This document shows positions 1-7,767 of a DNA stretch of 12,961 nucleotides, piece by piece. The notes beneath the pieces were generated by a model. It was not told where the DNA came from. It ran no database searches and was given only the letters and a program-made list of their open reading frames with translations. Every line of letters starts with the position of its first letter. Position 1 is the first letter of the stretch. A program made the translations under genes and the position numbers. Origin of the DNA: Chitinophagales bacterium (GTDB taxonomy: Bacteria > Bacteroidota > Bacteroidia > Chitinophagales > Saprospiraceae); assembly GCA_013297575.1 (NCBI GenBank), contig JAAFHO010000090.1, positions 1-12,961 on the forward strand, written 5' to 3'.

Positions 1-437
1 ACTCGGAATATGCCGTGGAAGCATTCGATCTCAATGTCGTGGATTATTTGCTCAAACCCTACTCTTTTGAGCGTTTCGTACAGGCCGTAAACAAGGCCAA
101 AGAAGCCATAGCGCCGCTGCCGCCGCTAGATTTTATCGTGGTAAAAGTGGATGGCCGCCTCCAAAAAATACAATTATCCGAACTGCTTTACGTGGAAGGG
201 TTGAAGGAATACGTCAAATTAGTATCCGCGACCAAGCAATATGTTACTTTTGAAAGATTAAAAAACATAGCCGATATGCTGCCCGAACAGGACTTTTTGC
301 GGGTACATAAATCGTATATCGTGGCAAAACACGCCGTGCATGCGGTAGAAGGCCATTTATTAGACCTTGGTAAAATTAAAATTCCAGTAAGTCGAGAGAA
401 AAAAGAGGAAGTGGTGAAATCTATTTTTGGAATATAA
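1..437 (+). CDS. LytTR-family response regulator, C-terminal part (5' truncated by window edge)
   Basis: The reading frame is open from the first bases (codons S-E-Y-A-V-E-A-F-D...), so the gene starts upstream of the window. The visible N-terminal part is the end of a REC receiver domain; the D-Y-L-L-K-P stretch contains the conserved lysine of the phosphorylation pocket. After a short proline-rich linker comes a complete LytTR DNA-binding domain (from about 'FIVVKVDGR' to the C-terminus), with the typical 'LLYVEGLKEYVKL' and 'FLRVHKSYIV' segments. Such proteins are normally the output half of a LytS/histidine-kinase two-component pair, so a sensor kinase gene is expected just upstream, outside the window. 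The GTG at position 15 is internal and not the start. The gene ends 9 bases before the convergent meaB gene. The family assignment is secure; its target genes are unknown. Confidence 0.93.
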   Translation, partial: SEYAVEAFDLNVVDYLLKPYSFERFVQAVNKAKEAIAPLPPLDFIVVKVDGRLQKIQLSELLYVEGLKEYVKLVSATKQYVTFERLKNIADMLPEQDFLRVHKSYIVAKHAVHAVEGHLLDLGKIKIPVSREKKEEVVKSIFGI

Positions 438-446
438 ACCCTCTCT

Positions 447-1436
447 TTATTGCTTAAAATTCAAATGCTCCAATAATGTTCTAGCCGCAGCAAATGGAGA
501 TATTTTACCCGACAATACCGCTTCTTCTAGGTCTGGAAGCATGGCCTGAATATCGGGATGGTTGTAAAAAGCCGTCTTCATTCCATCCATGAGCGTTTCA
601 TGCAACCAGTAATGGGCTTGGTTTCGCCTGTTTTCGAACCAAAAACCATTGTTTATCGTTGATTGTTGGTACGCCATAATTTGTGCCCAAATTTCCGCAA
701 AACCCTCCCGCTCTAATGCACTGGCAGTAAGCACTTTGGCACTCCAGCCGCTACTATTTGATGGCAACAAATGCGTGGCATTGATATAATGCGCTTGCGC
801 CATTGCGGCCAGTTGCTTACGCTCGCCATCTGCTTTATTGACGACTAGAAGATCGGCCATTTCTACAATACCGCGTTTGATGCCTTGCAGTTCATCACCC
901 GCTCCAGGCAACAATAATAACATAAACAAGTCGCACATTCGGCGGGCTGCAATTTCGGACTGCCCCACCCCTACCGTTTCCACCAAAACAATACGATATC
1001 CAGCGGCCTCCGTGAGCAGTATGGCTTCGCGGGTTTTCCGCGCCACACCACCCAACGAGTCGCCCGCAGGAGAAGGACGGATAAAAGCATGTTCGGAAAC
1101 GGATAACTGCTCCATGCGCGTTTTATCGCCCAAAATACTCCCGCCACTTACTGCGCTGGAAGGATCAATCGCCAGTACGGCTACTTTTTCACCCTGCTGG
1201 ATCAGCCACATACCAAAAGCCTCGATAAACGTGCTTTTACCCACACCAGGAGCACCAGTTATAGCAATTCGGAGGGTATTGGTCGGTTTCGGTAGAGCTG
1301 CGAGTACCTGCTCTGCTAAGGCGGTATGCTCGGTTTTGGCACTTTCTACGAGCGTAATAGCACGCCCCAGCATCACGCGGTCACCTGCGCTAATACCTGT
1401 AACATAATCTTCAAGGCTGTACTGTTTGCTGCGCAT
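447..1436 (-). CDS. meaB: methylmalonyl-CoA mutase-associated GTPase MeaB
   Basis: This is a 329-residue G3E/SIMIBI-class P-loop GTPase. By family knowledge it chaperones adenosylcobalamin loading and protection of methylmalonyl-CoA mutase in the cytoplasm. Visible motifs are the Walker A GAPGVGKST (residues 61-69), the family-specific AIDPSS...GGSILGDKTRM stretch (89-108), RPSPAGDSLGGVARKTREA (120-138), the switch ETVGVGQSE (153-161) and the guanine-specificity motif NKAD (200-203). The length matches characterised MeaB/ArgK proteins (about 330 aa), so it looks complete. The ATG start overlaps the last 26 bases of the upstream membrane-protein gene, which suggests translational coupling. No mutase subunit gene (mutA/mutB/mcm) lies in the window, so its client must be encoded elsewhere. 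The older annotation as an ArgK arginine-transport kinase is a misnomer. Confidence 0.95.
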   Translation of the reverse strand: MRSKQYSLEDYVTGISAGDRVMLGRAITLVESAKTEHTALAEQVLAALPKPTNTLRIAITGAPGVGKSTFIEAFGMWLIQQGEKVAVLAIDPSSAVSGGSILGDKTRMEQLSVSEHAFIRPSPAGDSLGGVARKTREAILLTEAAGYRIVLVETVGVGQSEIAARRMCDLFMLLLLPGAGDELQGIKRGIVEMADLLVVNKADGERKQLAAMAQAHYINATHLLPSNSSGWSAKVLTASALEREGFAEIWAQIMAYQQSTINNGFWFENRRNQAHYWLHETLMDGMKTAFYNHPDIQAMLPDLEEAVLSGKISPFAAARTLLEHLNFKQ

Positions 1437-2136
1437 GTTGCTTTTTGAGCCTTAGAAACGGTAAATAAACAATAAGAAAAAATACGAACATCAAACCTTC
1501 CAAGGCAAAAAGGTACTGCGGCCAAGGGCCAAGCATTTCCATAATTGAACCTTGGGCGGGGTAGCGGATATAAAGGAAATTGGTATCCAGCAACCAATTG
1601 ATCGGTACTAAACAAAGTGCATACAGGTTGATCGCCAATATACATTTGAATATCCCCATAAATGTAGGTCTAAAATCAAAAACAAAGATAGCAAAAAAAG
1701 CGTACTGCACCAAAGCAACATGTACAAACCAATACCGAACACTGTAATAATGCGGAAATCCCTGTGACAAATCGGGCGTAAATAATGCTTGCAAGCAACC
1801 TGCTATGACAATTGGATAAATCCAGTCGAACAACTCAATCCGCCCTTTCCAGAATATATAAGGCAACGCCAAATTGAGTACATAACAGAGGTGGAATGGA
1901 ATCACCGATTGCGACTTGGCCTGCCCGGTGGCAAACATGACCACATCTGAATATACCCATGCAACTACACCTAATAAACCCATCCAAAGCGCGACACGTT
2001 GTTTTTGAACTTGTGTAGGTGCTTTACGCCCCAATCTGATCCAAAAAATGGTACTCAATACGCCATACAACAGCCAAATCCAATGTTCGCCGTTAAAAAT
2101 GGTAAATGGGTTCGTTTCGAGATATAAGCTTTCCAT
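1411..2136 (-). CDS. TIGR02206/YwaF-like integral membrane protein
   Basis: This 241-residue polytopic membrane protein has about six or seven hydrophobic helices (near residues 17-33, 49-67, 80-97, 103-118, 134-152, 160-178 and 208-229). Sequence hallmarks fit the YwaF/TIGR02206 family: an N-terminal 'F..EHW' motif, 'IPFHLCYVLNL' (about 80-90) and 'FPHYYSVRYWFVH' (about 127-139). The family has no established biochemical function. A basic, glutamine-rich C-terminal tail ends the protein. The start codon is the first in-frame ATG and lies about 27 bases downstream of a promoter-like box. It overlaps meaB by 26 bases and is probably co-transcribed with it, although no functional link between the two is known. 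Family assignment is from memory of motifs and is fairly confident; the role is unknown. Confidence 0.8.
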   Translation of the reverse strand: MESLYLETNPFTIFNGEHWIWLLYGVLSTIFWIRLGRKAPTQVQKQRVALWMGLLGVVAWVYSDVVMFATGQAKSQSVIPFHLCYVLNLALPYIFWKGRIELFDWIYPIVIAGCLQALFTPDLSQGFPHYYSVRYWFVHVALVQYAFFAIFVFDFRPTFMGIFKCILAINLYALCLVPINWLLDTNFLYIRYPAQGSIMEMLGPWPQYLFALEGLMFVFFLIVYLPFLRLKKQHAQQTVQP

Positions 2137-2162
2137 ATTTTATGTGTTTTAAAAACTGGATG

Positions 2163-2170
2163 CAAAGATG
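2163..2170 (-). promoter_or_regulatory. Candidate -7 promoter box for the YwaF-like/meaB pair
   Basis: On the minus strand this reads CATCTTTG, one mismatch from the Bacteroidota -7 consensus TAnnTTTG. It lies 27 bases upstream of the ATG at 2136, a typical distance. No good TTG -33 element is visible 19-21 bases further upstream, so the call is tentative. Confidence 0.3.
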
Positions 2171-2316
2171 GCGCGTGCGTTTGTGCTATTTTAACTAAAA
2201 ATGATTGTTGTTGTATATTTTTTAATCTAATGTGGCTTATTTGTGGTTAAATGAGTGTCATTTGATCATATTATAAAGCACCTAAAAATGGGCTTATTTA
2301 TATATTTAGGGTATAT

Positions 2317-2439
2317 CCGACCCAGAATGGGTCAAATGTTTATAGACCAATGTGGCTGTATGACATTCGACCCCGACAGGGTCGCACGCGTATTGAAACC
2401 ACGATTTTGCTAATAAACATTTGACCCATTCTGGGTCGG
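2317..2439. repeat. Perfect 27-bp inverted repeat with nested GACCC/GGGTC hairpins
   Basis: The arm at 2317-2343 is the exact reverse complement of 2413-2439, separated by 69 bases. Each arm contains its own small palindrome: GACCC-AGAAT-GGGTC at 2319-2333 and GACCC-ATTCT-GGGTC at 2423-2437. The spacer carries a third, related palindrome, CGACCC-CGACA-GGGTCG (2368-2384). Each unit, read in the appropriate direction, is followed by a similar tail (AAATGTTTAT, or GAATGTCATA for the middle one). This is the architecture of REP/BIME-like elements: palindromic units in opposite orientation. There is no coding sequence and no flanking transposase. Exact identity of the arms suggests recent duplication or selection for pairing. 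Confidence 0.85.
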
Positions 2440-2607
2440 TCAATTGCTACAAATATACTAAAAAAAGAGATTTCAAACCCTAAATAAACTTACCTTACAG
2501 TGTTCCCAATATAAAAAATCTCCGATTCCCTAAAATTTAAATCTAAGGTTTGCAACCACATTTTTGCGGGTTCATTTTGGTCGTTTTTTAGCGGAACAAA
2601 CCTTTTC

Positions 2608-5600
2608 CTACTTATGCTTCCGCGCCAGAAACAAATACATCGCAGGTATCACCAGCAACGTAAGCACCAGCGAAAACGACATACCGCCAGTAATCACCAT
2701 ACCTAGTGGCACCCTACTCCTACCCGCACTACCTAAAGACAACGCAATCGGTAACGCCCCCAAAACAGTAGCCAACGAGGTCATCAGAATAGGCCGGAAA
2801 CGCTGCGTGGCAGATTCCAGCACTGCCTGAAACTTACTCAAGCCCTGCTCGCGTTTTTGGTTGGCAAATTCTACAATCAAAATACCATTTTTGGTGACCA
2901 ATCCGATCAACATAATCATACCAATTTGCGAGAAAATATTGATCGTCTGTCCACTTAATTTGAGCGATAAAAATGCACCAGCAATAGCCAGTGGTACCGT
3001 AATCAGGATAATAAGTGGATCTATAAAACTCTCAAATTGCGCAGCCAAAATCAAATAAACCAGCAACAATGCCAATATAAAGGCAAAAGATGTATTGCCC
3101 GAACTTTCCTTAAAATCGCGAGATGGCCCACTCAAATCATGCTGAAAAGTGTCATCCAACAGTTTTTGCCCAGTCTCCTCCATCGCTTGAATACCCTCGC
3201 CCAAGGTACGCCCAGGCGCGAGTGATGCCGAAAAAGTAGCCGATTTAAAACGATTATAATGGTATAAAGTAGGCGGATTACTTCCTTCCTCCAATGCGAC
3301 AATATTATCCAATTGCACCATATCTCCACGGTTATTGCGTACATACAAAGCCGCCAAATCCAAAGGTTCATCACGGCTATTACGGTCAATTTGCCCAATC
3401 ACTTGGTACTGCTTACCATCAATCGTGAAATACCCAAAACGCCTGCCACTGAGTGCCAATTGAAGGGTTTGCGACACATCTGCAGCACTAAGCCCTAACG
3501 CGGTGGCCTTGTCGCGGTCGATACGGATATTTAGTTCGGGTTTGTTGAATTTTAAGTTAATGTCAACATTAGAAAAAACGCCTGTTTTACGTGCTTCTTC
3601 CAAAAACTTAGGGACAACATCGGCTATTTTATCAAAAGAAAAATTCTGAATAACATATTGCACGGGTAATTGGCTGCCAGCCTGCAAACTGGTTGTAATG
3701 GTCTGTTCCTGATTAGGGAATGCACGTACTTCTGGAAACTTTTTGGTAATTTTGACCAATTGATCGTAGATTTCCATTTGACTACGGCGGCGCAGGTCTG
3801 GATCGGGCAACAAAGTGCTGATAAACCCTGAATTGGAGACACTAGGGCCATTGAATGCCGGCGCCGTAATACCAAAAATCATACTCGCATCGGGTACAGA
3901 ATCCAGAAAGGTCTGGGTAATCCGGTAGATAATATCCTCCATCTTGTCAAAATCGGTGCCTTCCGGAGCAGTTACATTGGTACGGACAATACTACGATCT
4001 TCCAACGGAGCCAATTCTGTTTTCAAGTCCTTAGATAGCGACCACGTAAGACCCAAACAGCCCAATACAAGCAATATGGCGATCCATTTAAAACGCAAAA
4101 ACCACGTTAACAAGCCTTTATACCCATTTTCTAAACCTTCATAAAATGGTTCTGTCTTGCGGTAAAACCAACCTTCTCGGTGGTCTTTGCCCGATAGGTA
4201 AATATTGAGCACAGGTGTCAAGGTAAGCGATACAAAGGCCGAAATCAGTACGGCACAAGCCACAACTACACCAAATTCGCGGAACAAACGCCCCGTAAAA
4301 CCTTGTAAGAAAATCACCGGCAAAAACACCACAGCCAAGGTAATCGAAGTAGATATGACGGCGAAAAATATTTCCTCAATACCCAATCGGACGGCAGTGC
4401 GTTTATCCATGCCTTGTTCAATTTTCTTGAAAATATTTTCCGTCACCACAATACCATCATCCACTACTAGCCCTGTAGCCAAAACGATACCAAGCAAAGT
4501 GAGTACATTGATCGAAAAATCAAAAATGTACATAACGAAAAAAGTACCGATCAAGGAAACCGGAATATCCACCAATGGCCGCAATGCGACCAACCAATTT
4601 CGGAAGAATAGATAAATAATAAGCACCACTAGGCCAATCGCGATATACAAGGTTTCGATCACCTCATCCACTGCGCGTTTTACGAATTTGGAGCGATCAA
4701 GCCCCACATCCAATACAATATCCTCCGGCAATTCTTTTTTAATTTGCTCTAAACGGCGATAAAACTCATCGGCAATTTGAATTTGATTAGAACCCGGCTG
4801 TGGAAATACTGCTAAAGAAAGCCCATATACATTATTACGACGCGCCGAAGTCTCTTCAATTTCGGGGCCAAGTACGGCTTGTCCAATATCTTTAAATCGA
4901 ATAGTGCCTCCGCTGGGCAATGCCTTGATAATGAGATCATTAAACTCCTCTTCAGTAGCCAGTTTAGCATACGTTTTTACGGTAAGTTCGGTGACATTAC
5001 CGCGTACTTTTCCGCTAGGCAATTCAATATTTTCGCGTTGCAACGCATTGAATACATCCTGCACGGTAAGTCCTCGCGCGGTAAGCAATTGCGGATTCAT
5101 CCATAAGCGCATCGCTGGTCTTTTGAGACCAAAAATAGAAATTTGGCTAACGCCAGGAATGGTCTGTAACCGTTCTTGCAATACATTTTCGGCGTATTGG
5201 CTCAGTTCCATAATATTCCTTTTGCTACTATTAATGGGCATAAAGATAATCGGGCTGCCATCGGCATCCGATTTATTGACCACCGGAGGGCCATCAATAT
5301 CCTGCGGCAAATTACGTATGGCTTGGCTTACCTTGTCACGCACATCATTGGTGGCCTTTTCCAAGTCTTCACCAAGATCAAATTCAATCGTTATCGTACT
5401 GTTACCCGTAGAAGATGAAGAAGATATATTACGAATACCCTGTATCCCGTTGATCGCTTTTTCCAGCGGTTCGGTTATTTGCGACTCAATAATTTCGGGA
5501 CTGGCACCGGTATAAGAGCAGCGAACGTTTACAGTCGGTGGATCGATAGCAGGGTATTCGCGGGTACCCAGAAAACTATAGCCCAATACCCCGAATAGCA

Positions 5601-5664
5601 TAATCAATATGCTCATTACGACGGCTAAAACAGGGCGCTTGGTGGCTAATTCTGAAAAGGTCAT
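2608..5664 (-). CDS. RND-family (HAE1, AcrB/MexB-like) efflux transporter permease
   Basis: This 1018-residue protein has the full length and layout of a hydrophobe/amphiphile efflux-1 permease, an inner-membrane proton/drug antiporter that works as a trimer. The first transmembrane helix is at about 12-32, followed by a periplasmic porter domain, helices 2-6 at about 335-480, helix 7 at about 527-545, a second porter domain, and helices 8-12 at about 855-1010. The proton-relay residues are present: the D402-D403 pair in 'GLVVDDGIVVTENIF' and K925 in 'GLVTKNGILIVEFAN'. The short N-terminus, 'FLGTREYPAIDPP' and 'TREYPAID'-type sequence are typical of Bacteroidota members. The start lies 3 bases after the stop of the upstream secreted-protein gene, so the two are very likely one operon. 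A periplasmic adaptor and TolC-like channel, usually adjacent, are not in the window. Substrate cannot be predicted. Confidence 0.95.
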   Translation of the reverse strand: MTFSELATKRPVLAVVMSILIMLFGVLGYSFLGTREYPAIDPPTVNVRCSYTGASPEIIESQITEPLEKAINGIQGIRNISSSSSTGNSTITIEFDLGEDLEKATNDVRDKVSQAIRNLPQDIDGPPVVNKSDADGSPIIFMPINSSKRNIMELSQYAENVLQERLQTIPGVSQISIFGLKRPAMRLWMNPQLLTARGLTVQDVFNALQRENIELPSGKVRGNVTELTVKTYAKLATEEEFNDLIIKALPSGGTIRFKDIGQAVLGPEIEETSARRNNVYGLSLAVFPQPGSNQIQIADEFYRRLEQIKKELPEDIVLDVGLDRSKFVKRAVDEVIETLYIAIGLVVLIIYLFFRNWLVALRPLVDIPVSLIGTFFVMYIFDFSINVLTLLGIVLATGLVVDDGIVVTENIFKKIEQGMDKRTAVRLGIEEIFFAVISTSITLAVVFLPVIFLQGFTGRLFREFGVVVACAVLISAFVSLTLTPVLNIYLSGKDHREGWFYRKTEPFYEGLENGYKGLLTWFLRFKWIAILLVLGCLGLTWSLSKDLKTELAPLEDRSIVRTNVTAPEGTDFDKMEDIIYRITQTFLDSVPDASMIFGITAPAFNGPSVSNSGFISTLLPDPDLRRRSQMEIYDQLVKITKKFPEVRAFPNQEQTITTSLQAGSQLPVQYVIQNFSFDKIADVVPKFLEEARKTGVFSNVDINLKFNKPELNIRIDRDKATALGLSAADVSQTLQLALSGRRFGYFTIDGKQYQVIGQIDRNSRDEPLDLAALYVRNNRGDMVQLDNIVALEEGSNPPTLYHYNRFKSATFSASLAPGRTLGEGIQAMEETGQKLLDDTFQHDLSGPSRDFKESSGNTSFAFILALLLVYLILAAQFESFIDPLIILITVPLAIAGAFLSLKLSGQTINIFSQIGMIMLIGLVTKNGILIVEFANQKREQGLSKFQAVLESATQRFRPILMTSLATVLGALPIALSLGSAGRSRVPLGMVITGGMSFSLVLTLLVIPAMYLFLARKHK

Positions 5665-5667
5665 AGT

Positions 5668-6357
5668 TTAGTTTTTCTCGCTGCCTACATTTTGTAAACG
5701 GATACGGATTTCTTCGATTAAACGACGTTGTGCTTCCTGATCGGCAACATTAGAATTTTGATCCTGCTCATTTTTTTTAATATCCTCCTCAGCCTTTTTT
5801 ATCTTGGCATTGTATTCTGCAATATCCTTATGGAGGTTATCATTTTCTTTTTCCATTTTTCTTTTGGCACCTTCCATATCTTTCATTTTTTTCTCAGCAT
5901 CTTTTAGTTCACGGGTAACTACCTCGCGGCGTACCTCCACATAAAAATCGGAAAGCGCGCTTACAGCCTCATCAGCCGACTGTGCATGCTCCCGACGATT
6001 GAGGAAGGACGAACCCAAATCAAACCAAACATTTAATGCGGCATCATTTTTGTTTGTCTCCTCTATGGTAGAACGAAGGGTATATTCGCTTGGACTAAGG
6101 CTTCCATTCAACTTAGGCGCAAACCACTCCCCGGATTTTTTATCTTTTTTAAGTTTGGCGCTAAAACGCTCTTTCGCAAATTTTTTCCATAGGTCGGTCA
6201 CTAAATCTTTATCGGCACCACGGAACTCCACACGGAAGCAGGGGCGAGTACCAAATGACATAGTTTTGTCCATTTCACGGACGGGAGACATTTGTGCCTG
6301 CACCGTAAAACTAAGTGCTAAAGCAAAGATAAACAAAGTAATTTTTTGAAAAATCAT
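5668..6357 (-). CDS. Secreted coiled-coil protein of unknown function
   Basis: I do not recognise a named family. I chose the ATG at 6357 (229 aa) because it begins a clear signal peptide: M-I-F-Q-K, then a hydrophobic core 'LFIFALALSF' and a likely cleavage after V-Q-A (about residue 21). A longer in-frame start at 6423 would bury this signal. The mature part has a globular region (about 25-140) rich in aromatic and charged residues ('MSFGTRPCFRVEF', 'LNVWFDLGSSFLNRRE'). A highly charged Lys/Glu helix at about 145-225 then gives a strong coiled-coil heptad pattern. No lipobox or membrane anchor is visible. It precedes the RND permease by 3 bases, so the pair is probably co-expressed. It is not a recognisable membrane fusion protein: I see no lipoyl-type or beta-barrel signature. 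A periplasmic role linked to the pump is inference only. Confidence 0.8.
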   Translation of the reverse strand: MIFQKITLFIFALALSFTVQAQMSPVREMDKTMSFGTRPCFRVEFRGADKDLVTDLWKKFAKERFSAKLKKDKKSGEWFAPKLNGSLSPSEYTLRSTIEETNKNDAALNVWFDLGSSFLNRREHAQSADEAVSALSDFYVEVRREVVTRELKDAEKKMKDMEGAKRKMEKENDNLHKDIAEYNAKIKKAEEDIKKNEQDQNSNVADQEAQRRLIEEIRIRLQNVGSEKN

Positions 6358-6513
6358 GGTTGTGAATGCTGTTTGATGAGAAAATAAATAGCAATTATTA
6401 TTTTTTTGAAAAATGCTTTCCAATTTTTGAACAAAGTTGGGGTAAGTATTTCGTTATTTGCACTTCCAAAAATACGTTTTTTAATTTTTATTCAATTTTT
6501 AATAAAAACTTAC
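6358..6513. promoter_or_regulatory. Divergent promoter region between the efflux operon and the NtrC-like gene
   Basis: These 156 bases are very AT-rich and must hold the promoters of both divergent genes. I looked for TAnnTTTG boxes and for a sigma-54 signature (GG-N10-GC) on both strands and found no convincing match. No Shine-Dalgarno sequence is seen before either start. The region is called by position only. Confidence 0.4.
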
Positions 6514-7692
6514 ATGGCCAAAATCCTTATTGTGGATGACGAAGTACCCATCCGCCGCACGTTAAGAGACATCTTAGAATTTGAGCAATATGAAGTCGAT
6601 GAAGCCGCCGATGGTCTGGAATGTATCGCGAAGGTACAAAAAGAAAAATACGACGTGGTAATTATGGACATTAAAATGCCCAAAATGGATGGTATTGAAG
6701 CATTAGAGCGCCTCCAAATCCTTGCACCCGAACTTCCGGTGGTGATGGTAAGCGGACACGGCAACATTGAAACCGCTGTGGATGCTGTAAAAAAGGGTGC
6801 CTTTGACTATATCTCCAAGCCCCCAGATTTGAATCGTATGCTCATCACCATCCGCAATGCGATGGACAAGTCAGAACTGGTAAATACCACCCAAAAACTG
6901 CAAAAGCAAGTTCGTGGCAGCGGGAACAAGGGCGTAAACATGATTGGCGAAAGTGCGCCCATCGTCGAAATAAAACGCATGCTCGATAAAGTTGCCCCCA
7001 CCGAGAGCCGCGTATTGATTACCGGCCCTAATGGTAGTGGTAAAGAACTCGTTGCGCGCTGGATACACGAAAAAAGCCACCGGGCTGCTGGTGTTATTGT
7101 GGAAGTCAACTGCGCTGCTATTCCTTCCGAATTGATCGAAAGCGAACTCTTTGGGCATAAAAAAGGCTCGTTTACAGGTGCTGTGGCCGATAAGCAAGGC
7201 AAATTTGAACAAGCAGATGGAGGCACGCTTTTCCTCGACGAAATAGGCGATATGAGCCTCGATGCGCAAGCCAAAGTACTGCGTGCGCTACAAGAAAAAA
7301 AGATTACCCGCGTGGGCGATTCTAAGGAAATCAAAGTAGATGTCCGCGTATTGGCCGCTACCAATAAAGATCTCCGCGAAGAAATTGCCGCCGGACGTTT
7401 CCGCGAAGACTTATACCACCGCCTCGCTGTGATCGTGGTTCGCGTGCCATCGCTCAACGAACGCCGCGAAGATATTCCGCTGCTCCTCGAGCACTTCAAC
7501 CGCCGTACAGCAGAAGAATACGGACATGCGCCCAAACAGATTACACCAGAGGCATTACAGGCATTGCAGGATTACAACTGGACTGGAAATATCCGCGAAT
7601 TAGCCAATGTAGTGGAAAGGCTTTTTATTCTTTGTGAACAAAAAGTGACCAAAGAGGATGTAATGCTGTATGTTTATCCGAATAAGGGGTAG
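6514..7692 (+). CDS. NtrC-family sigma-54-type response regulator (REC + AAA+) lacking a Fis HTH domain
   Basis: The protein has 392 residues from the ATG at 6514, where the REC fold begins (M-A-K-I-L-I-V-D-D-E). The receiver domain (1-120) has acidic D8/D9, phospho-acceptor D52 in 'IMDIKMPKMDG', S80 and K102. The AAA+ domain (about 143-370) has Walker A GPNGSGKE (171-178), the sigma-54 contact loop as GSFTGA (218-223, instead of GAFTGA), Walker B GGTLFLDEIGD (236-246), 'AATNKDL' (281-287), the arginine-finger region 'FREDLYHRL' (297-304) and 'NWTGNIRELANVVERL'. The protein then stops after about 20 residues, with no C-terminal Fis-type helix-turn-helix. HTH-less NtrC relatives of about 390 aa are, to my knowledge, common in Bacteroidota, so this is probably the natural architecture. 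It may activate RpoN promoters from solution. Its cognate kinase is not in the window. The in-frame ATG at 6406 is rejected because it adds a non-homologous, AT-rich leader. Confidence 0.93.
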   Translation: MAKILIVDDEVPIRRTLRDILEFEQYEVDEAADGLECIAKVQKEKYDVVIMDIKMPKMDGIEALERLQILAPELPVVMVSGHGNIETAVDAVKKGAFDYISKPPDLNRMLITIRNAMDKSELVNTTQKLQKQVRGSGNKGVNMIGESAPIVEIKRMLDKVAPTESRVLITGPNGSGKELVARWIHEKSHRAAGVIVEVNCAAIPSELIESELFGHKKGSFTGAVADKQGKFEQADGGTLFLDEIGDMSLDAQAKVLRALQEKKITRVGDSKEIKVDVRVLAATNKDLREEIAAGRFREDLYHRLAVIVVRVPSLNERREDIPLLLEHFNRRTAEEYGHAPKQITPEALQALQDYNWTGNIRELANVVERLFILCEQKVTKEDVMLYVYPNKG

Positions 7693-7725
7693 TGTAGGCG
7701 AGCGTCTGCCCTTGTAAGTACTTTC

Positions 7726-7766
7726 GCATTAAGCGTTTAGAATTTAAAATTCTAAACGCTTAATGC
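7726..7766. repeat. 41-nt perfect palindrome (20-bp arms, 1-nt centre)
   Basis: The arm from 7726 to 7745 (beginning GCATTAAGCG) is the exact reverse complement of 7747-7766. The element starts 34 bases after the stop of the NtrC-like gene, in a gap between two convergent genes. As RNA it would fold into a nearly loop-less hairpin on either strand. No T-tract follows on either side, so it is not a classical intrinsic terminator, although it may act as a bidirectional transcript end or 3' stabiliser. A cruciform or protein-binding site is also possible. Confidence 0.85.
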
Positions 7767-7767
7767 A

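Larger units (their letters stand above)
2137..2607. other. Gene-free intergenic region (471 bp)
   Basis: This AT-rich gap lies between the stop of the efflux permease and the start of the YwaF-like gene, both on the minus strand. It contains the promoter-like box at 2163-2170, a weak stem (CCTAAA at 2281-2286 with TTTAGG at 2305-2310) and the large inverted repeat at 2317-2439. From 2440 to 2607 I see no ORF, hairpin with T-tract, or other recognisable element, so no convincing intrinsic terminator for the permease gene. Confidence 0.6.

Noticed and set aside
838..1407. 189-codon plus-strand open frame opposite meaB
   Set aside because: It lies wholly antisense to a well-conserved GTPase and its translation is low-complexity Ser/Thr/Ala/Pro with no domain.
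2317..2439. CRISPR array
   Set aside because: The repeats are inverted, only two long arms exist, and there are no regular spacers or cas genes.
4904..5515. 203-codon plus-strand open frame opposite the RND permease
   Set aside because: It is a shadow of the permease coding sequence; the other antisense frames within 2608-5664 are rejected for the same reason.
6358..6423. Longer N-terminus for the secreted coiled-coil protein
   Set aside because: The extension would hide a textbook signal peptide that starts at the ATG at 6357.
6406..6513. Longer N-terminus for the NtrC-like regulator
   Set aside because: The extra 36 residues overlap the AT-rich divergent promoter region, and the REC fold starts exactly at the ATG at 6514.
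6358..6513. Sigma-54 promoter controlled by the adjacent NtrC-like protein
   Set aside because: No GG-N10-GC match with a TTGC-type -12 element was found on either strand.
6807..7535. 242-codon minus-strand open frame opposite the NtrC-like gene
   Set aside because: It is antisense to intact AAA+ motifs and gives a Ser/Arg-rich translation typical of a shadow frame.
7726..7766. Classical rho-independent terminator
   Set aside because: The stem is long and has AT-rich inner arms, and no T-tract follows on either strand; kept as a palindrome instead.
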